This document shows positions 1 to 9,985 of a stretch of 64,000 nt of DNA, in pieces (the first letter of the stretch is position 1; each line of letters begins with the position of its first letter). The DNA is from Gonocerus acuteangulatus (taxonomy: Eukaryota > Arthropoda > Insecta > Hemiptera > Coreidae), in NCBI GenBank assembly GCA_946811695.1, contig OX328132.1, positions 100,992,935 through 101,056,934 on the forward strand, read 5' to 3'. A program made the position numbers and the translations under genes. Under the pieces are notes generated by a model. The model made no database searches. It worked only from the letters and a program-made list of their open reading frames with translations, and was not told where the DNA came from.

Positions 1-400
1 ATTTTAACTATTGGAATTATTATCCAAGGATTCATATAATTACTCAACAATAGATTCTAATTTGAAGCACAGCTTTTTTCGATATCTACCTGTTCGAATT
101 GTTTTTCTTATTTTAATTAATCTATTTTATTGTCAAATACATTATCCAACTATAAGCAATGAAAAAAAAGGAATAAAAACAGACAAAAAAACGTTCGAAT
201 AAACAAAATCAATTACTTTAATGGTTTAAGCACTTATTTCTCCGATTGACATCGCCTAATTAAAACTTTCGTCAGAACATTTTTTGTAGACCATTTAGTA
301 AGCTTTCGAATGGTAACCTTTCGCTTCCCAAGATTTTCAACCGTTTTCGAGATATTAATGAAAGTATACGAAGTTCCCAAAATTTTCATTATTTCTAGCA
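1..400 (+). repeat. HINE-like element copy, partial
   Basis: This is the 5'-central part of the Helentron-like (HINE-like) family that recurs through the window. It shares the stretch leading into AAGCACTTATTTCTCCGATT and the following block ending near AAGTTCCCAAAA with copies at 540, 25500, 27630 and 47860. The left part may lie outside the window. Short reading frames over it are not supported as genes. Confidence 0.75.
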
Positions 401-1161
401 ACAGAAAATTGGTCTCATTTTTCCTATCCTGTTTTACAAACAAATATATTTTCCTAACATAATAAATTACAAAAATAAAAAGCAATAAAAAACCAAGGGA
501 AAGAGACAAAAAGAACGACAAAAACCCGTTCATAAGAACAAAACAGACGTATTTGAAGTTTTAAGCACTTATTTCTCCGATTGACATAACCTAATCAAAA
601 ATAGTTTAAGAATCATTTTTGTAGAGAATTTAGTAAGCTTTCAAATAGTTTCTATCCACTTACCACGATTTCCCAACCGTGTTCGAGATATTAATGAAAG
701 TATACGAAGTTCCCAAAACTTTTCATGTCTGTTCATAAAATATTTTATTCTAACCCTTCCTTAACTCCAAACGTAACATAACTTTCAACATATTAGTTTT
801 AATGAAAGTAGAACATGCAGATAATGTTTCAACTCAATCCCGTGATTCTAAGTACCCAAACCAAAAACGGTATTCAAAAACTATTTTTCCAATTTTCTCG
901 AAAACGGTTAAAGCTATCGCCTTGAAAATGGTTTCATTCGTTTTCCTAGCCCAAGAAGCCTATAAAAAGAGTACTTACAAGCTTATGAACTCAAAAACGT
1001 AAGCGTTACGATTTTTTCTGCGCGAATTTCGCCCCAACCGCCATCTTCCAGTGGGCGGATTTTGCTGGTTAACGAACTTGACCTTTCAAATTGGACGACG
1101 GATATTTGTACCAAATTTCATCAAAATCGGACCATCAGGGAAGCCAGAAATGAGCGAACAG

Positions 1162-1240
<79 letters not shown>

Positions 1241-1253
1241 TATATATAAATAA

Positions 1254-1306
<53 letters not shown>

Positions 1307-1444
1307 AATTTGAACCACCGTTATTTTCGGTCTCTAGGGGTTCTGAAACACGAAATTTTCTTGTCGGCACGTCCGGATTGTTTCATTGTATCAACCTTAT
1401 AAGCGGGGTTCGTCCCTATGGGGGAGGGAGGAACCGCGCTAAAA
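401..1444 (+). repeat. HINE-like element copy with intact 3' end
   Basis: This copy carries the family's 3' half in order: the AAGCACTTATTTCTCC block (about 565), a central block, a (TA)n tract at about 1167-1303, the CGGTCTCTAGGGGTTCTGAA block, and a 3' hairpin made from CCTCCC-type arms (1404-1432). It ends GGAACCGCGCTAA at about 1443. A hairpin followed by a CTRR end is what Helitron-superfamily elements carry; a microsatellite core with a subterminal inverted repeat is typical of HINE/DINE-1 elements. Positions 401-540 differ from the consensus and may be a second subfamily. The 3' end abuts the left arm of the Penelope palindrome. Confidence 0.75.
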
Positions 1445-2079
1445 GAAATAAAAGCTGTCATTGAAATAGATGTACACGGACAAGATGGAAATACTTGATG
1501 GTGGGGGAACAAGATAGACATAAGAATCTGCTAATATATCATTATAATCAAAGAGCATGTATGTACAGGGTGTGAATAAAATAATGGTCATCCGTTCGCC
1601 AGTTGATTCTCCAGTGCGAAATCGGAAAAAATAACCCCCATATTAACCCCCGCAAAATTGACCTTGAAATGTTATTCAAGGTCAAATTTTTTTATTGCAT
1701 ATTTTGAATCTACGAGTCATGAGGAAGAAAAAAGTCAACGGCACCATAGGGCAGAAATGGCTTCTTATGGTAAAAATTACTGTTAAGAGTGTGTACGTGA
1801 GTCACTCCATTCCAATTGACTAATGGTGGCCGATTTTGATAATTTTTTTTTTACATGTTTTACTAACATCGCCTTACGCAAAAATACCTGGTTTGAATTT
1901 TTTTAAAATGCATCTTGTAGCATAAAAAAGTATAAGTATATTGAAAAACGAGCCTCTCAACGACATTAATTGGAGGACCATGAGACATTTTTTACAATTG
2001 ACAGAAATGCCTTCATGAGGTTATTCTCGAAGCTTATCAAGAAATCTTTGCCATAAGCTTTCAACCAATCACTGATATT

Positions 2080-2615
2080 ACTCATTAATGATTTCACTGG
2101 TCATGTATGAATTTCATGAACCAGCCAGTCCTCGAGTCCCTCCCAGCTTAGAGGATAGAATAATTGTCCTCCTCCGATCCAGGCCTACTAAGGGGTTGAG
2201 AAGATTGGCCCAAGCTACGGGAGTCTCGAGGATGACGGACCGCCAGATCCTTCGGGAAGAACGTCTCCCTTCAGATTACAGAAAGTTCAGGAGTTGAGGC
2301 CCGGGGATCAGGAGCAGAGAGCATTGTTTTGCAGGTGGCTGCTGGACAAGTTGGAAGGTCCTCCACAATTCCTGCAGCGGGTATTGTGAACTGACGAAAG
2401 TTTGTTTTCCAGCGTCACCCTCCACAGCAGACAAACTGTATGAGAATAACATGGGCAATTGAAAGAATTATGAGCAATTCTTGCCAGGCCCTTAGCCGAG
2501 AGAGGAGGAATTTAAAAGCAAGGGGGCAGCTTGCCTCAGGAATGAAGTTCGAAATATTGAAGCTGATGAACAGGCCCAATTTCTACGGGCGCTGGAGTGA
2601 TAGTCTTACAACTTA
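2080..2615 (+). pseudogene. Tc1/mariner-superfamily transposase remnant
   Basis: The first frame gives about 69 residues with a helix-turn-helix-like segment (RRLAQATGVSRMTDRQILRE), then shifts frame near 2280. The shifted frame reads on as ...VQELRPGDQEQRALFCRW..., then TDESLFSSVTLHS, in which TDE resembles the first catalytic Asp block of DDE transposases. A last stretch near 2545-2600 reads VRNIEADEQAQFLRALE. Most of the catalytic core is missing and there are several stops, so it is dead. The same relic lies inverted at 6345-6890. Confidence 0.55.
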
Positions 2616-2682
2616 ATTATTTTTCCAGAGGGTGAAACAAAATTCAGTCTTCCCACAAATTTTCTTTATTTTGCACTAGGCC

Positions 2683-2708
2683 TTTCAACACAAATGTGCC
2701 ATCATCAG
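2683..2708 (-). ncRNA. Hammerhead ribozyme core, Penelope left arm
   Basis: On the minus strand CTGATGA (2708-2702) is followed by a stem II in which GGCACA pairs with TGTGTT (two G-U pairs at the base), and then GAAA (2686-2683). This is the conserved CUGANGA/GAAA core of hammerhead ribozymes. Penelope-like elements are known to carry such motifs in their terminal repeats. Stems I and III were not resolved, so self-cleavage is not shown. Confidence 0.6.
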
Positions 2709-3193
2709 GTGCTAACAACAAATAAAAACATGCATTAATATTGTTTGACTCCTTAATAACAATTAATATTGTTTGAATGTTGTTGGACAGTAATTAGTCT
2801 AATTAATAGTTAGAATTTATAAAGCAAACGGTGAAAGTATAGATTAGAACATAATGTTATAATTAATAGTTAGAATATATGAAGCAAACGGTAATAGTAA
2901 AAATTGGAACATAATGTTATAGATTACAGTTTTTTAGTAAATAATTACAAATTCATAAACTAAGGTGTCTAAATGAAGAAATATAAGTTTTGATTCTATT
3001 CTCTATGAGTGAAAGATAAAAAGAATAGCTGTCCCTCAGTCCGAACCACCTTTTAAGTTCACTTTTTAAAATGGTAACAAATATTTTCTGCTTAACATTA
3101 TATGATACGGATATACTATTTCCCTTAGCTAAAACATACTTAGGTAAATTTCAAGTTATTTTTTCTAAAATGGTATTTTAATTGTGATAAAGA

Positions 3194-5654
3194 ATGGCAT
3201 GCCAGGTGATAAAGAACTTCAATTTAGACCAATTAAAATACCATTTTAGAAAAAATAACTTGAAATTTGAATTAGCAAAGAAAAATATATATTTTAATCA
3301 TAAGTGCCTTAAGAATAAGTTAATACCTAAGTATGTTTTAGCTAAGGGAAATAGTATATCCGTATCATATAATGTTAAGCAGAAAATATTTGTTACCATT
3401 TTAAAAAGTGAACTTAAAAGGTGGTTCGGACTGAGGGACAGCTATTCTTTTTATCTTTCACTCATAGAGAATAGAATCAAAACTTATATTTCTCCTTCCG
3501 AGTGGAAGAATTTCGTTAGTTATGTTACCAAGGTCCATTCAAAAAAACTTAAAGCTAAACATTTAACTATAGCCAAGAAAATAGAAGCTCTAAAGAATAA
3601 TTATTTCAATCGAAATAATGACACAAATTACAGACATAGTACAACGAAGTACGATAGGTTTCCTCGTCTTGTTAATTTAAGCCAGGTTCAGTTTACAGAA
3701 AACGAAGAAAACATTTTGAACAAAGGTCTAATATTTTGCCCTTCTAAACCGGTCAACAAGAATAATATTATAAATTTAATGGCTGCAATTGAAGTGGCCA
3801 CAACTGACACAAAAACGCAAAAAAAGTGCAGCGAAATAATAGATAATTTCCTAGAAATGCAACAACCCAGAAGGGCTGGTGCCTTTCCCGATTTAAAAAC
3901 AATAAAATCTTTAAAAGAAAAAATAATGAAAGAAAATCTCGTAGTCACAAAAGCGGACAAGGGTACCTCCACGGTAATTATTCCAAGGGATGATTATATT
4001 AAAAAAAACGAAAAACTTATCTCGGAGGGCGGATACGTTAAGTTAGTTAAAGATCCTACCGACGAATTTAATAACAAAATAAGAGCATTAGTCATTAATA
4101 CAGATTATTTTTTCACAAAGGAAGAGGCGAGGTACATAGTACAGAAAAATCCATTAGCACCTCGGCTTTACTGTTTACCTAAGGTCCATAAACCCGACGC
4201 CCCTCTCAGGCCAATAGTTTCCTTTACATCGGCACCGACAGAAAAACTCTGCAAAAAGATTTGTTACTTATACAGGAATATGACTGGTTTTAAAGGGAAA
4301 TATTCAATCATTAATTCCTTGGAATTGACGAAATTCCTCGAGACCCAATGCATCCCTCACGACGCAAAACTCGTTTCCTTTGACATTGTAAATCTATTTG
4401 GAAGTGTTTCGCCCGATCATGTCTTAAGTCTTATGGAACGCCTCCTAGTCAATAACAAATTTAACCCCTTGCAATCCGAAGAAATTATGAATTTATTACA
4501 AATCTGTCTAAAACAAAATTACTTCGTCTTCCAATTTCAGCCAAAAAGATTATCTACCCATGGGATCACCGCTGAGCCCACTTGCAGCTGAGATTTACAT
4601 GGATTGGTTAGAGAATTCTAAAATCATGTCCACAGTAAACCTATTCCGAGATAAGATCTTTTATTACGTCAGATATGTTGATGACATATTGATTTTGTTC
4701 ACAGGTTCGGATGAGGAACTAAATCAATTGTTACAATATATTAACAGTCTGATTCCACGGATTAAGTTTACTATGGAGGTTGAAAAAGAGAATTGCTTAA
4801 ACTATTTAGATCTAACCATCACTAGGGATGGGAATAAACATACATTTGGGATATATCGAAAACCGTCATCAACAGATATAGTCATTCCCAATTCTTCGTT
4901 CCACCATTACTCACACAAATTGTCAGCTATTCATAGCTACATAAATAGACTTTTAAATATCACGTTACCGCAAAATAATTACGATAAGGAATTGCAAGAA
5001 ATTTATCACATAGCAGTGACAAATGGCTATACAACCAGGGAGGTCGATAAAATTATAACACGGAAAAAAACAAATAAACTCAAAGCCCAGTTAGATAACA
5101 AATTAATTAATCATAGTATTGATAGGTGGTGCTCCATACCGTACCTTGGAGCATTGTCGGAAAAAATAGCTAATATTTTAAAGAAAACTGGTTTGCGTGT
5201 GGCTTTCAAGAGCAATGATAACCTAAAAAATTACATTGTTAGTGTAAAGGACCCTGTAGACTTAAGAGACCGCTCAGGGGTTTATAAAATATGCTGTGGA
5301 GAGTGTGGCGCATCTTATGTGGGAAGGACTTCTCGGAAGCTAAGGGTACGGTGCAAAGAGCATTTACGAAAAGGGGAGTCCGTTTTCTATGAACACCTTA
5401 TAAAGGAGAACCACCTTAAGGCCCCTTATACGATTACCCTATTAGCCAGAGAACACGACTACAAAAAAGTAAAAATATTAGAAAACATTTTTATTAAATT
5501 GGAAACCAGCAAGAAGGATAATTTAAACATCCATAGGGAAGTAGTGTGCCCCTGTTTGTCAAGAGAACCTCTCCCGTCGTTTATGACTAGTCCCACCCTC
5601 ACCAGTCCTAGCCCGAACACAGCCCTGGTAACAACTATCACTGCTCGGAGGTAG
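3194..5654 (+). pseudogene. Penelope-like element ORF (RT plus GIY-YIG), frameshifted
   Basis: Two overlapping frames (3194-4591 and 4560-5654) together make one Penelope polyprotein of about 820 residues, broken by a single frameshift near 4545. The first frame holds the N-terminal region and early reverse-transcriptase blocks (PRLYCLPKVHKPDAPLRPIV, then VSFDIVNLF). The second holds MGSPLSPLAAEIYM, the YVDD catalytic motif in RYVDDILILF, and a C-terminal GIY-YIG endonuclease (GVYKICCGECGASYVGRTSR, with R and H residues after it and a Glu near NIFIKLET). PLEs use this nuclease to nick target DNA and prime reverse transcription. Apart from the frameshift the copy is almost intact, so it is fairly young. 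It lies inside a long inverted repeat. Confidence 0.92.
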
Positions 5655-5689
5655 ATATAAGTTCACAATTGTAATTATACATGTATTAT

Positions 5690-5861
5690 ATAGTTAGCAA
5701 AAATATTATGTCCCTTTTGTGTATATGGATGTGCGTATGTATATGTGAGTATGTGTGTGTCTGTGTGTGTGTAGTCGTATGTATATAAATGTATATGTAT
5801 CCTTGTGTGTTTGTGTATGTATGTGTGTATATGCATATATATATATATATATATATGTGTG

Positions 5862-5910
<49 letters not shown>

Positions 5911-5990
5911 TTGTATATGTGGATATATATGCACATATATGGTATTATAGCTATAGTAATAATACAATATAAAGTTACATTATTTTAAAA
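5690..5990 (+). repeat. TG/TA-rich microsatellite in Penelope 3' region
   Basis: This stretch is almost entirely (TG)n, (TA)n and TATG repeats between the Penelope stop codon and the start of the right palindrome arm. The long frames over it encode only Tyr/Ile/His/Thr repeats and are rejected as genes. Confidence 0.9.
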
Positions 5991-6270
5991 ACTTCATTTA
6001 GACACCTTAGTTTATGAATTTGTAATTATTTACTAAAAAACTGTAATCTATAACATTATGTTCCAATTTTTACTATTACCGTTTGCTTCATATATTCTAA
6101 CTATTAATTATAACATTATGTTCTAATCTATACTTTCACCGTTTGCTTTATAAATTCTAACTATTAATTAGACTAATTAGACTAATTACTGTCCAACAAC
6201 ATTCAAACAATATTAATTGTTATTAAGGAGTCAAACAATATTAATGCATGTTTTTATTTGTTGTTAGCAC

Positions 6271-6296
6271 CTGATGATGGCACATTTGTGTTGAAA
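6271..6296 (+). ncRNA. Hammerhead ribozyme core, Penelope 3' end
   Basis: CTGATGA (6271-6277), a stem II built from GGCACA and TGTGTT, and GAAA (6293-6296) form a complete hammerhead core downstream of the Penelope ORF and in the same orientation. It is the mirror of the core at 2683-2708. Hammerheads are an established feature of Penelope-like elements. Activity cannot be judged because stems I and III are not evident. Confidence 0.62.
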
Positions 6297-6344
6297 GGCC
6301 TAGTGAAAATAAAGAAAATTTGTGGGAAGACTGAATTTTGTTTC

Positions 6345-6890
6345 ACCCTCTGGAAAAATAATTAAGTTGTAAGACTATCACTCCAGCGCCCGTAGAAATT
6401 GGGCCTGTTCATCAGCTTCAATATTTCGAACTTCATTCCTGAGGCAAGCTGCCCCCCTTGCTTTTAAATTCCTCCTCTCTCGGCTAAGGGCCTGGCAAGA
6501 ATTGCTCATAATTCTTTCAATTGCCCATGTTATTCTCATACATTTTGTCTGCTGTGGAGGATGACGCTGGAAAACAAACTTTCGTCAGTTCACAATACCC
6601 GCTGCAGGAATTGTGGAGGACCTTCCAACTTGTCCAGCACCCACCTGCAAAACAATGCTCTCTGCTCCTGATCCCCGGGCCTCAACTCCTGAACTTTCTG
6701 TAATCAGAAGGGAGACGTTCTTCCCGAAGGATCTGGCGGTCCGTCATCCTCGAGACTCCCGTAGCTTGGGCCAATCTTCTCAACCCCTTAGTAGGCCTGG
6801 ATCGGAGGAGGACAATTATTCTATCCTCTAAGCTGGGAGGGACTCGAGGACTGGCTGGTTCATGAAATTCATACATGACCAGTGAAATCC
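6345..6890 (-). pseudogene. Transposase remnant, inverted copy
   Basis: The same Tc1/mariner-like relic as at 2080-2615, in the mirrored arm. The open stretch 6876-6682 on the minus strand repeats the first ~64 residues nearly unchanged, again followed by a frame break. Both copies share the same break, so the gene was already dead before the palindrome formed. Confidence 0.55.
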
Positions 6891-7289
6891 TTAATGAGTA
6901 ATATCAGTGATTGGTTGAAAGCTTATGGCAAAGATTTCTTGATAAGCTTCGAGAATAACCTCATAAAGGCATTTCTGTCAATTGTAAAAAAATGTCTCAT
7001 GGTCCTCCAATTAATGTCGTTGAGAGGCTCGTTTTTCAATATACTTATACTTTTTTATGCTACAAGATGAATTTTTAAAAAAATTAGAAAAATGTTAGCA
7101 AAACATGTAAAAAAAAAAAATTATCAAAATAGGCCACCATTTTTCAATTGTACATATATGCTCTTTGATTGACTAAACAAATTAGCAGATTCTTTTGTCT
7201 ATCTTGTTCCCCCATCATCAAGTATTTCCATCTTGTCCGTGTACATCTATTTCAATGACAGCTTTTATTTCTTTTTAAAATAGGTTAAG

Positions 7290-8020
7290 AAAATTTTAAT
7301 TTCGCAGATATTCAAACAAACTATGTGAGCATGTTAGCCCTCCTTCAGTGCTATGTATACACTACATGTCACCAACTAATCTGGCAAACTAAGCCAAGCA
7401 AAAAAATAATGTGCTTTGCTTGGCCAGACTAGTTGTTGAGCAAATTCAAGCCATGTCAACAACGGCTCTGGCTAACCAAGCTATGCATGGTAGTTGTGTG
7501 CTCAGCTTAGTTGACCAGACTAGTTGTTGACATGGTTTAAAATTGTGCTGACATCATTGGCGGCTCTAGACAAACCTTTCTGGGGGGGGGGCTAATTTAG
7601 TATGGGCTTACCACCGTGTCTGGGGTGAAGAATCAATTTTTTATAACCAGGCATTTTAGTAACAAGCTGATTTTTTATACAAGTAGATAATATCAATCAT
7701 TCAATTCTAAATGCTTCAGACACATTTTATATGTTGGTTTTGTATTTAATGAATCAATGTCTCTGTACGCCCTCTATTTCCTCCAGGTTCTTTGGTAACT
7801 GATATTTCACTTCTTTATGTAGGTCGGTTGATAGACGGCTTACATTTTCCAAGTATTTGCCCGCATGGCCTACGTTAGGGGGGGAATGGCAGACAATTGG
7901 TCAAGGGGCTCTTGGTCTGAGGAGGCCTGGCATTATTTTCTTACTTGCATTATAATTTGAAATGACAAAATTATATACCTAAGTATATTTCACATAATTA
8001 TTATTGAGAACAGTCAATAG
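7290..8020. other. No gene seen; short repeated motif
   Basis: No coding region is supported. The motif CCAGACTAGTTGTTGA occurs twice (about 7424 and 7517) within a stretch rich in TTGGC/GCCAA-type words, suggesting a decayed short transposon. A run of G near 7583 is simple sequence. Confidence 0.4.
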
Positions 8021-8029
8021 GAACTTCAT

Positions 8030-8496
8030 ATATTTTCTTTAATATCTCGGTTAGGAAATCATGGTAAAAGGGAGATGACCATTCGAGAACATACTAAATT
8101 CTCTACCAAAAAAGCTATGAAGTAATTTTCGATTGGGCGGTCACATATGGAGAAATAAGTGCATACAATTTTGAAGTAGTTGATTCCGTTTATTTGAACG
8201 GTTCTTTTTATCTCTTTTCCTTGTTTTTTTATTGCTTGCTATTTTTGTAATTGCTTATTGTTAGAAATAGAGCTTTCCAAGTGGAATTCAAAGATGCCAT
8301 ATGAGTATTTTCTACTGTTGTTTTTTAAAATTTCATTCAACAGTAAAATGAGTATTCCATTAAAAAAATGAAAGAAAATTAGAAACATATAAGTCATTTT
8401 TCAAAATGAACTAATAACCGTTTCTATTTGTTTATATTATGACACTAGGGATAAGAACGGAAACATGCTAAGATGACGCAGTTCCTGCGAGTTGGA
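8030..8496 (-). repeat. HINE-like element, 5' portion
   Basis: On the minus strand this starts with the family 5' end (TCCAACTCGCAGGAACTGCG variant at 8496) followed by the subterminal motif, here degraded, and runs through the AAGTGC...TTTCTCC block near 8150 to about 8030. The 3' half with the (TA)n core is missing. Confidence 0.7.
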
Positions 8497-8504
8497 TTTT
8501 TTTT

Positions 8505-8825
8505 TTATAAACGATTTTTCACAAGAGAAGTAGATGAGCTATCAACTTCAGCGATAAATGTCGGACCTGTTACAACTAGCAAATAATCAGTGTTTACATT
8601 TGTTGGTATAGAAGTGTGGACACTACAGCTAGTAGCCAAGATATTTATCTCTGACATTAAATTCTTCTCTTTATAAACAGTGTTTACATCTGATGGTATA
8701 GAAGAGTAACACTTATAGCTTGTGATAGAAATATATATGTCAGACATAAATTGTTCGCTCTTTACATTAGTCATAATATCCGGCTGAAATAAATATCCTG
8801 CAATAACTATCAGATGTAAACGCAA
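8505..8825 (-). other. Open frame with internal repeats, unassigned
   Basis: A 106-codon frame with no recognised domain. It contains a repeat of about 28 residues: a unit beginning SDIYISITSYKCYSSIPSDV is echoed by SEINILATSCSVHTSIPTNV, and a third, weaker unit follows. At DNA level the repeats start with CAGTGTTTACAT. It lies between a Helentron-like 5' end and a degraded hammerhead core, so a transposon-derived repeat is more likely than a host gene. Function unknown. Confidence 0.25.
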
Positions 8826-8829
8826 ATGT

Positions 8830-8858
8830 CTGATGAATCAGGATGTTATTCCTGGAAC
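8830..8858 (+). ncRNA. Degraded hammerhead-like core
   Basis: CTGATGA (8830-8836) is followed by a stem II of CAGGA/TCCTG and then GAAC where GAAA is expected. The stem resembles that of the intact core at 22906. Probably the end of an old Penelope relic; the changed GAAA box suggests it is inactive. Confidence 0.35.
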
Positions 8859-8859
8859 A

Positions 8860-9752
8860 TAACGTTGAAAAACAAGTGCTGGAGGAAGCTGTATATACAT
8901 TAAGAGCAAAGCACAGTAGTTACACTCGGCTTGAGCAGATTTGATTAAATAGAATATCAATAAGCTGCTAAAAATCACCTACACTATTCTCAAACCACAA
9001 CTTTAAAATTATAAAAATTAATAAATAAAAAGTCTGTCACGCAGGATCTACATAACTAAGCACATTCCTCAGAATTTGGTTAGTGTAGACTGCATTCCTG
9101 AATAATTTGCTTAAAATAACCTATATAAATAAAATAAAAACATAAATAGTTTTGATCTTTTACATTTGTAATGAGCAGTTGTTCAATTATTATTTTTCCA
9201 GAGTAACCACCCCCCCCCCCCATTGAACAATTTAGTTTATTTTTAGAACACACATTTGGATCAATATAAATGGAAATAATTGTATATAGGATCATAAATG
9301 ACAAACATTCTTGGAAGACAATAATAAGAAAGTTTTTATTAATAAGAAAAAGACATATCAATATAATACTGTTTTGTTCTGAAAAAAATAGGAAATTTAA
9401 AAATATAAAGAAATATTTTTAGAAACATACATCACAATAGAATTATTTGTCTCTTACAAATGCACCAAAGAGATGTTTGTTTAAAATATATTTATTTTTG
9501 AGAAAATTAGTGCAAATGTTAGACCTATAGGCCTTACTTACAATCTCAGAAAAGTTTGCAGTATCTTCCAGTTAAATAACATGTGAAATAGGGAACTGTA
9601 ACAACTCTAAATAATATTTTATTTTGGCCCCAAGGTACATTACATTTCAATTTGAATGGTTTGAGAAAATTTAATGATGACAGAAGAGCCATTTCTAACA
9701 AAAAAAAAATACTATGTACATAGGTGACGACGGTAAAAAACAATTTGGCAAC
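8860..9752. other. Downstream flank of the glucuronyltransferase gene
   Basis: No coding region is supported. The stretch is A+T-rich with a C run at about 9208-9222. Its right end presumably includes the 3' UTR of the minus-strand gene that stops at 9753. Confidence 0.4.
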
Positions 9753-9983
9753 TTAGGACTTTATTGTTTGTCCTTCTTTTTGGTGATGAAGGACCATATT
9801 CAGTGGGTCTTTATGATATCTAGCAAATACTTCACGTTTAAACTGATCAAAGTTTTTCCGATTGTTAGTATTCTGCCTTTCCCTCCATGAAGGTCTTCCT
9901 TTTCTTTGCTGGAGTCCCCAATGAACTGTGAACACTGGGGAGAGGACGAAGAACTGGTAGCCAGCTACATACATCTCATAAAC
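9753..9983 (-). CDS. B4GAT1: Beta-1,4-glucuronyltransferase 1-like, last exon
   Basis: The final coding exon gives 76 residues and a stop. It opens VYEMYVAGYQFFVLSPVFTVHWGLQ, typed here in part as VYEMYVAGYQFF and TVHWGLQ, which continues the ...GYGFTRNTQ end of the preceding exon. The conserved HWG matches the end of the GT49 catalytic fold. The acceptor AG is at 9985-9984, in phase 0 with the exon ending at 11650. The basic tail (RKGRPSWRERQNTNNRKNF) is followed by the C terminus. Summed over the four exons seen, the protein is about 435 residues, close to the roughly 415 of vertebrate B4GAT1. Confidence 0.85.
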   Translation of the reverse strand, partial: VYEMYVAGYQFFVLSPVFTVHWGLQQRKGRPSWRERQNTNNRKNFDQFKREVFARYHKDPLNMVLHHQKEGQTIKS

Positions 9984-9985
9984 CT

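Larger units (their letters stand above)
1441..3182. repeat. Left arm of large Penelope palindrome
   Basis: Read on the minus strand, 2980-1441 matches 5985-7285, and 3182-2998 matches the start of the Penelope ORF region at 3228-3495 with about 72 bases missing. The left arm is therefore an inverted, internally deleted Penelope copy whose 5' coding part is joined directly to its 3' region, plus adjoining DNA that is also mirrored. A block of about 250 bases (roughly 1570-1815) is present only in this arm. Inverted partial copies next to a full copy are known for Penelope-like elements; inclusion of neighbouring transposase-like DNA is less usual. Confidence 0.85.
5985..7285. repeat. Right arm of large Penelope palindrome
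   Basis: Inverted counterpart of 1441-2980. Divergence is limited to scattered substitutions and small indels plus one block of about 250 bases found only in the left arm. It contains the Penelope 3' region with a hammerhead core at 6271 and, further out, the inverted transposase remnant. The arm ends near 7285, mirroring the left boundary at 1441 beside the Helentron-like end. Confidence 0.85.

Noticed and set aside
1051..1464. Long frames rich in Tyr-Ile repeats (also at 18435, 22810, 28155-28477, 33736, 36737, 43429, 44145, 49131)
   Set aside because: They are translations of (TA)n microsatellites inside repeats, open in several frames on both strands.
2568..2574. CTGATGA as a further hammerhead start
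   Set aside because: No stem II and GAAA follow at a suitable distance.
3688..3972. Minus-strand 94-codon frame inside Penelope
   Set aside because: It is a shadow of the plus-strand reverse-transcriptase ORF.
5686..5988. His/Thr/Tyr-rich and Cys/Val-rich frames
   Set aside because: They translate a TG/TA microsatellite in the Penelope 3' region.
9758..9763. AATAAA poly-A signal for the glucuronyltransferase gene
   Set aside because: It lies inside the last codons before the stop, too early to serve as the gene's poly-A signal.
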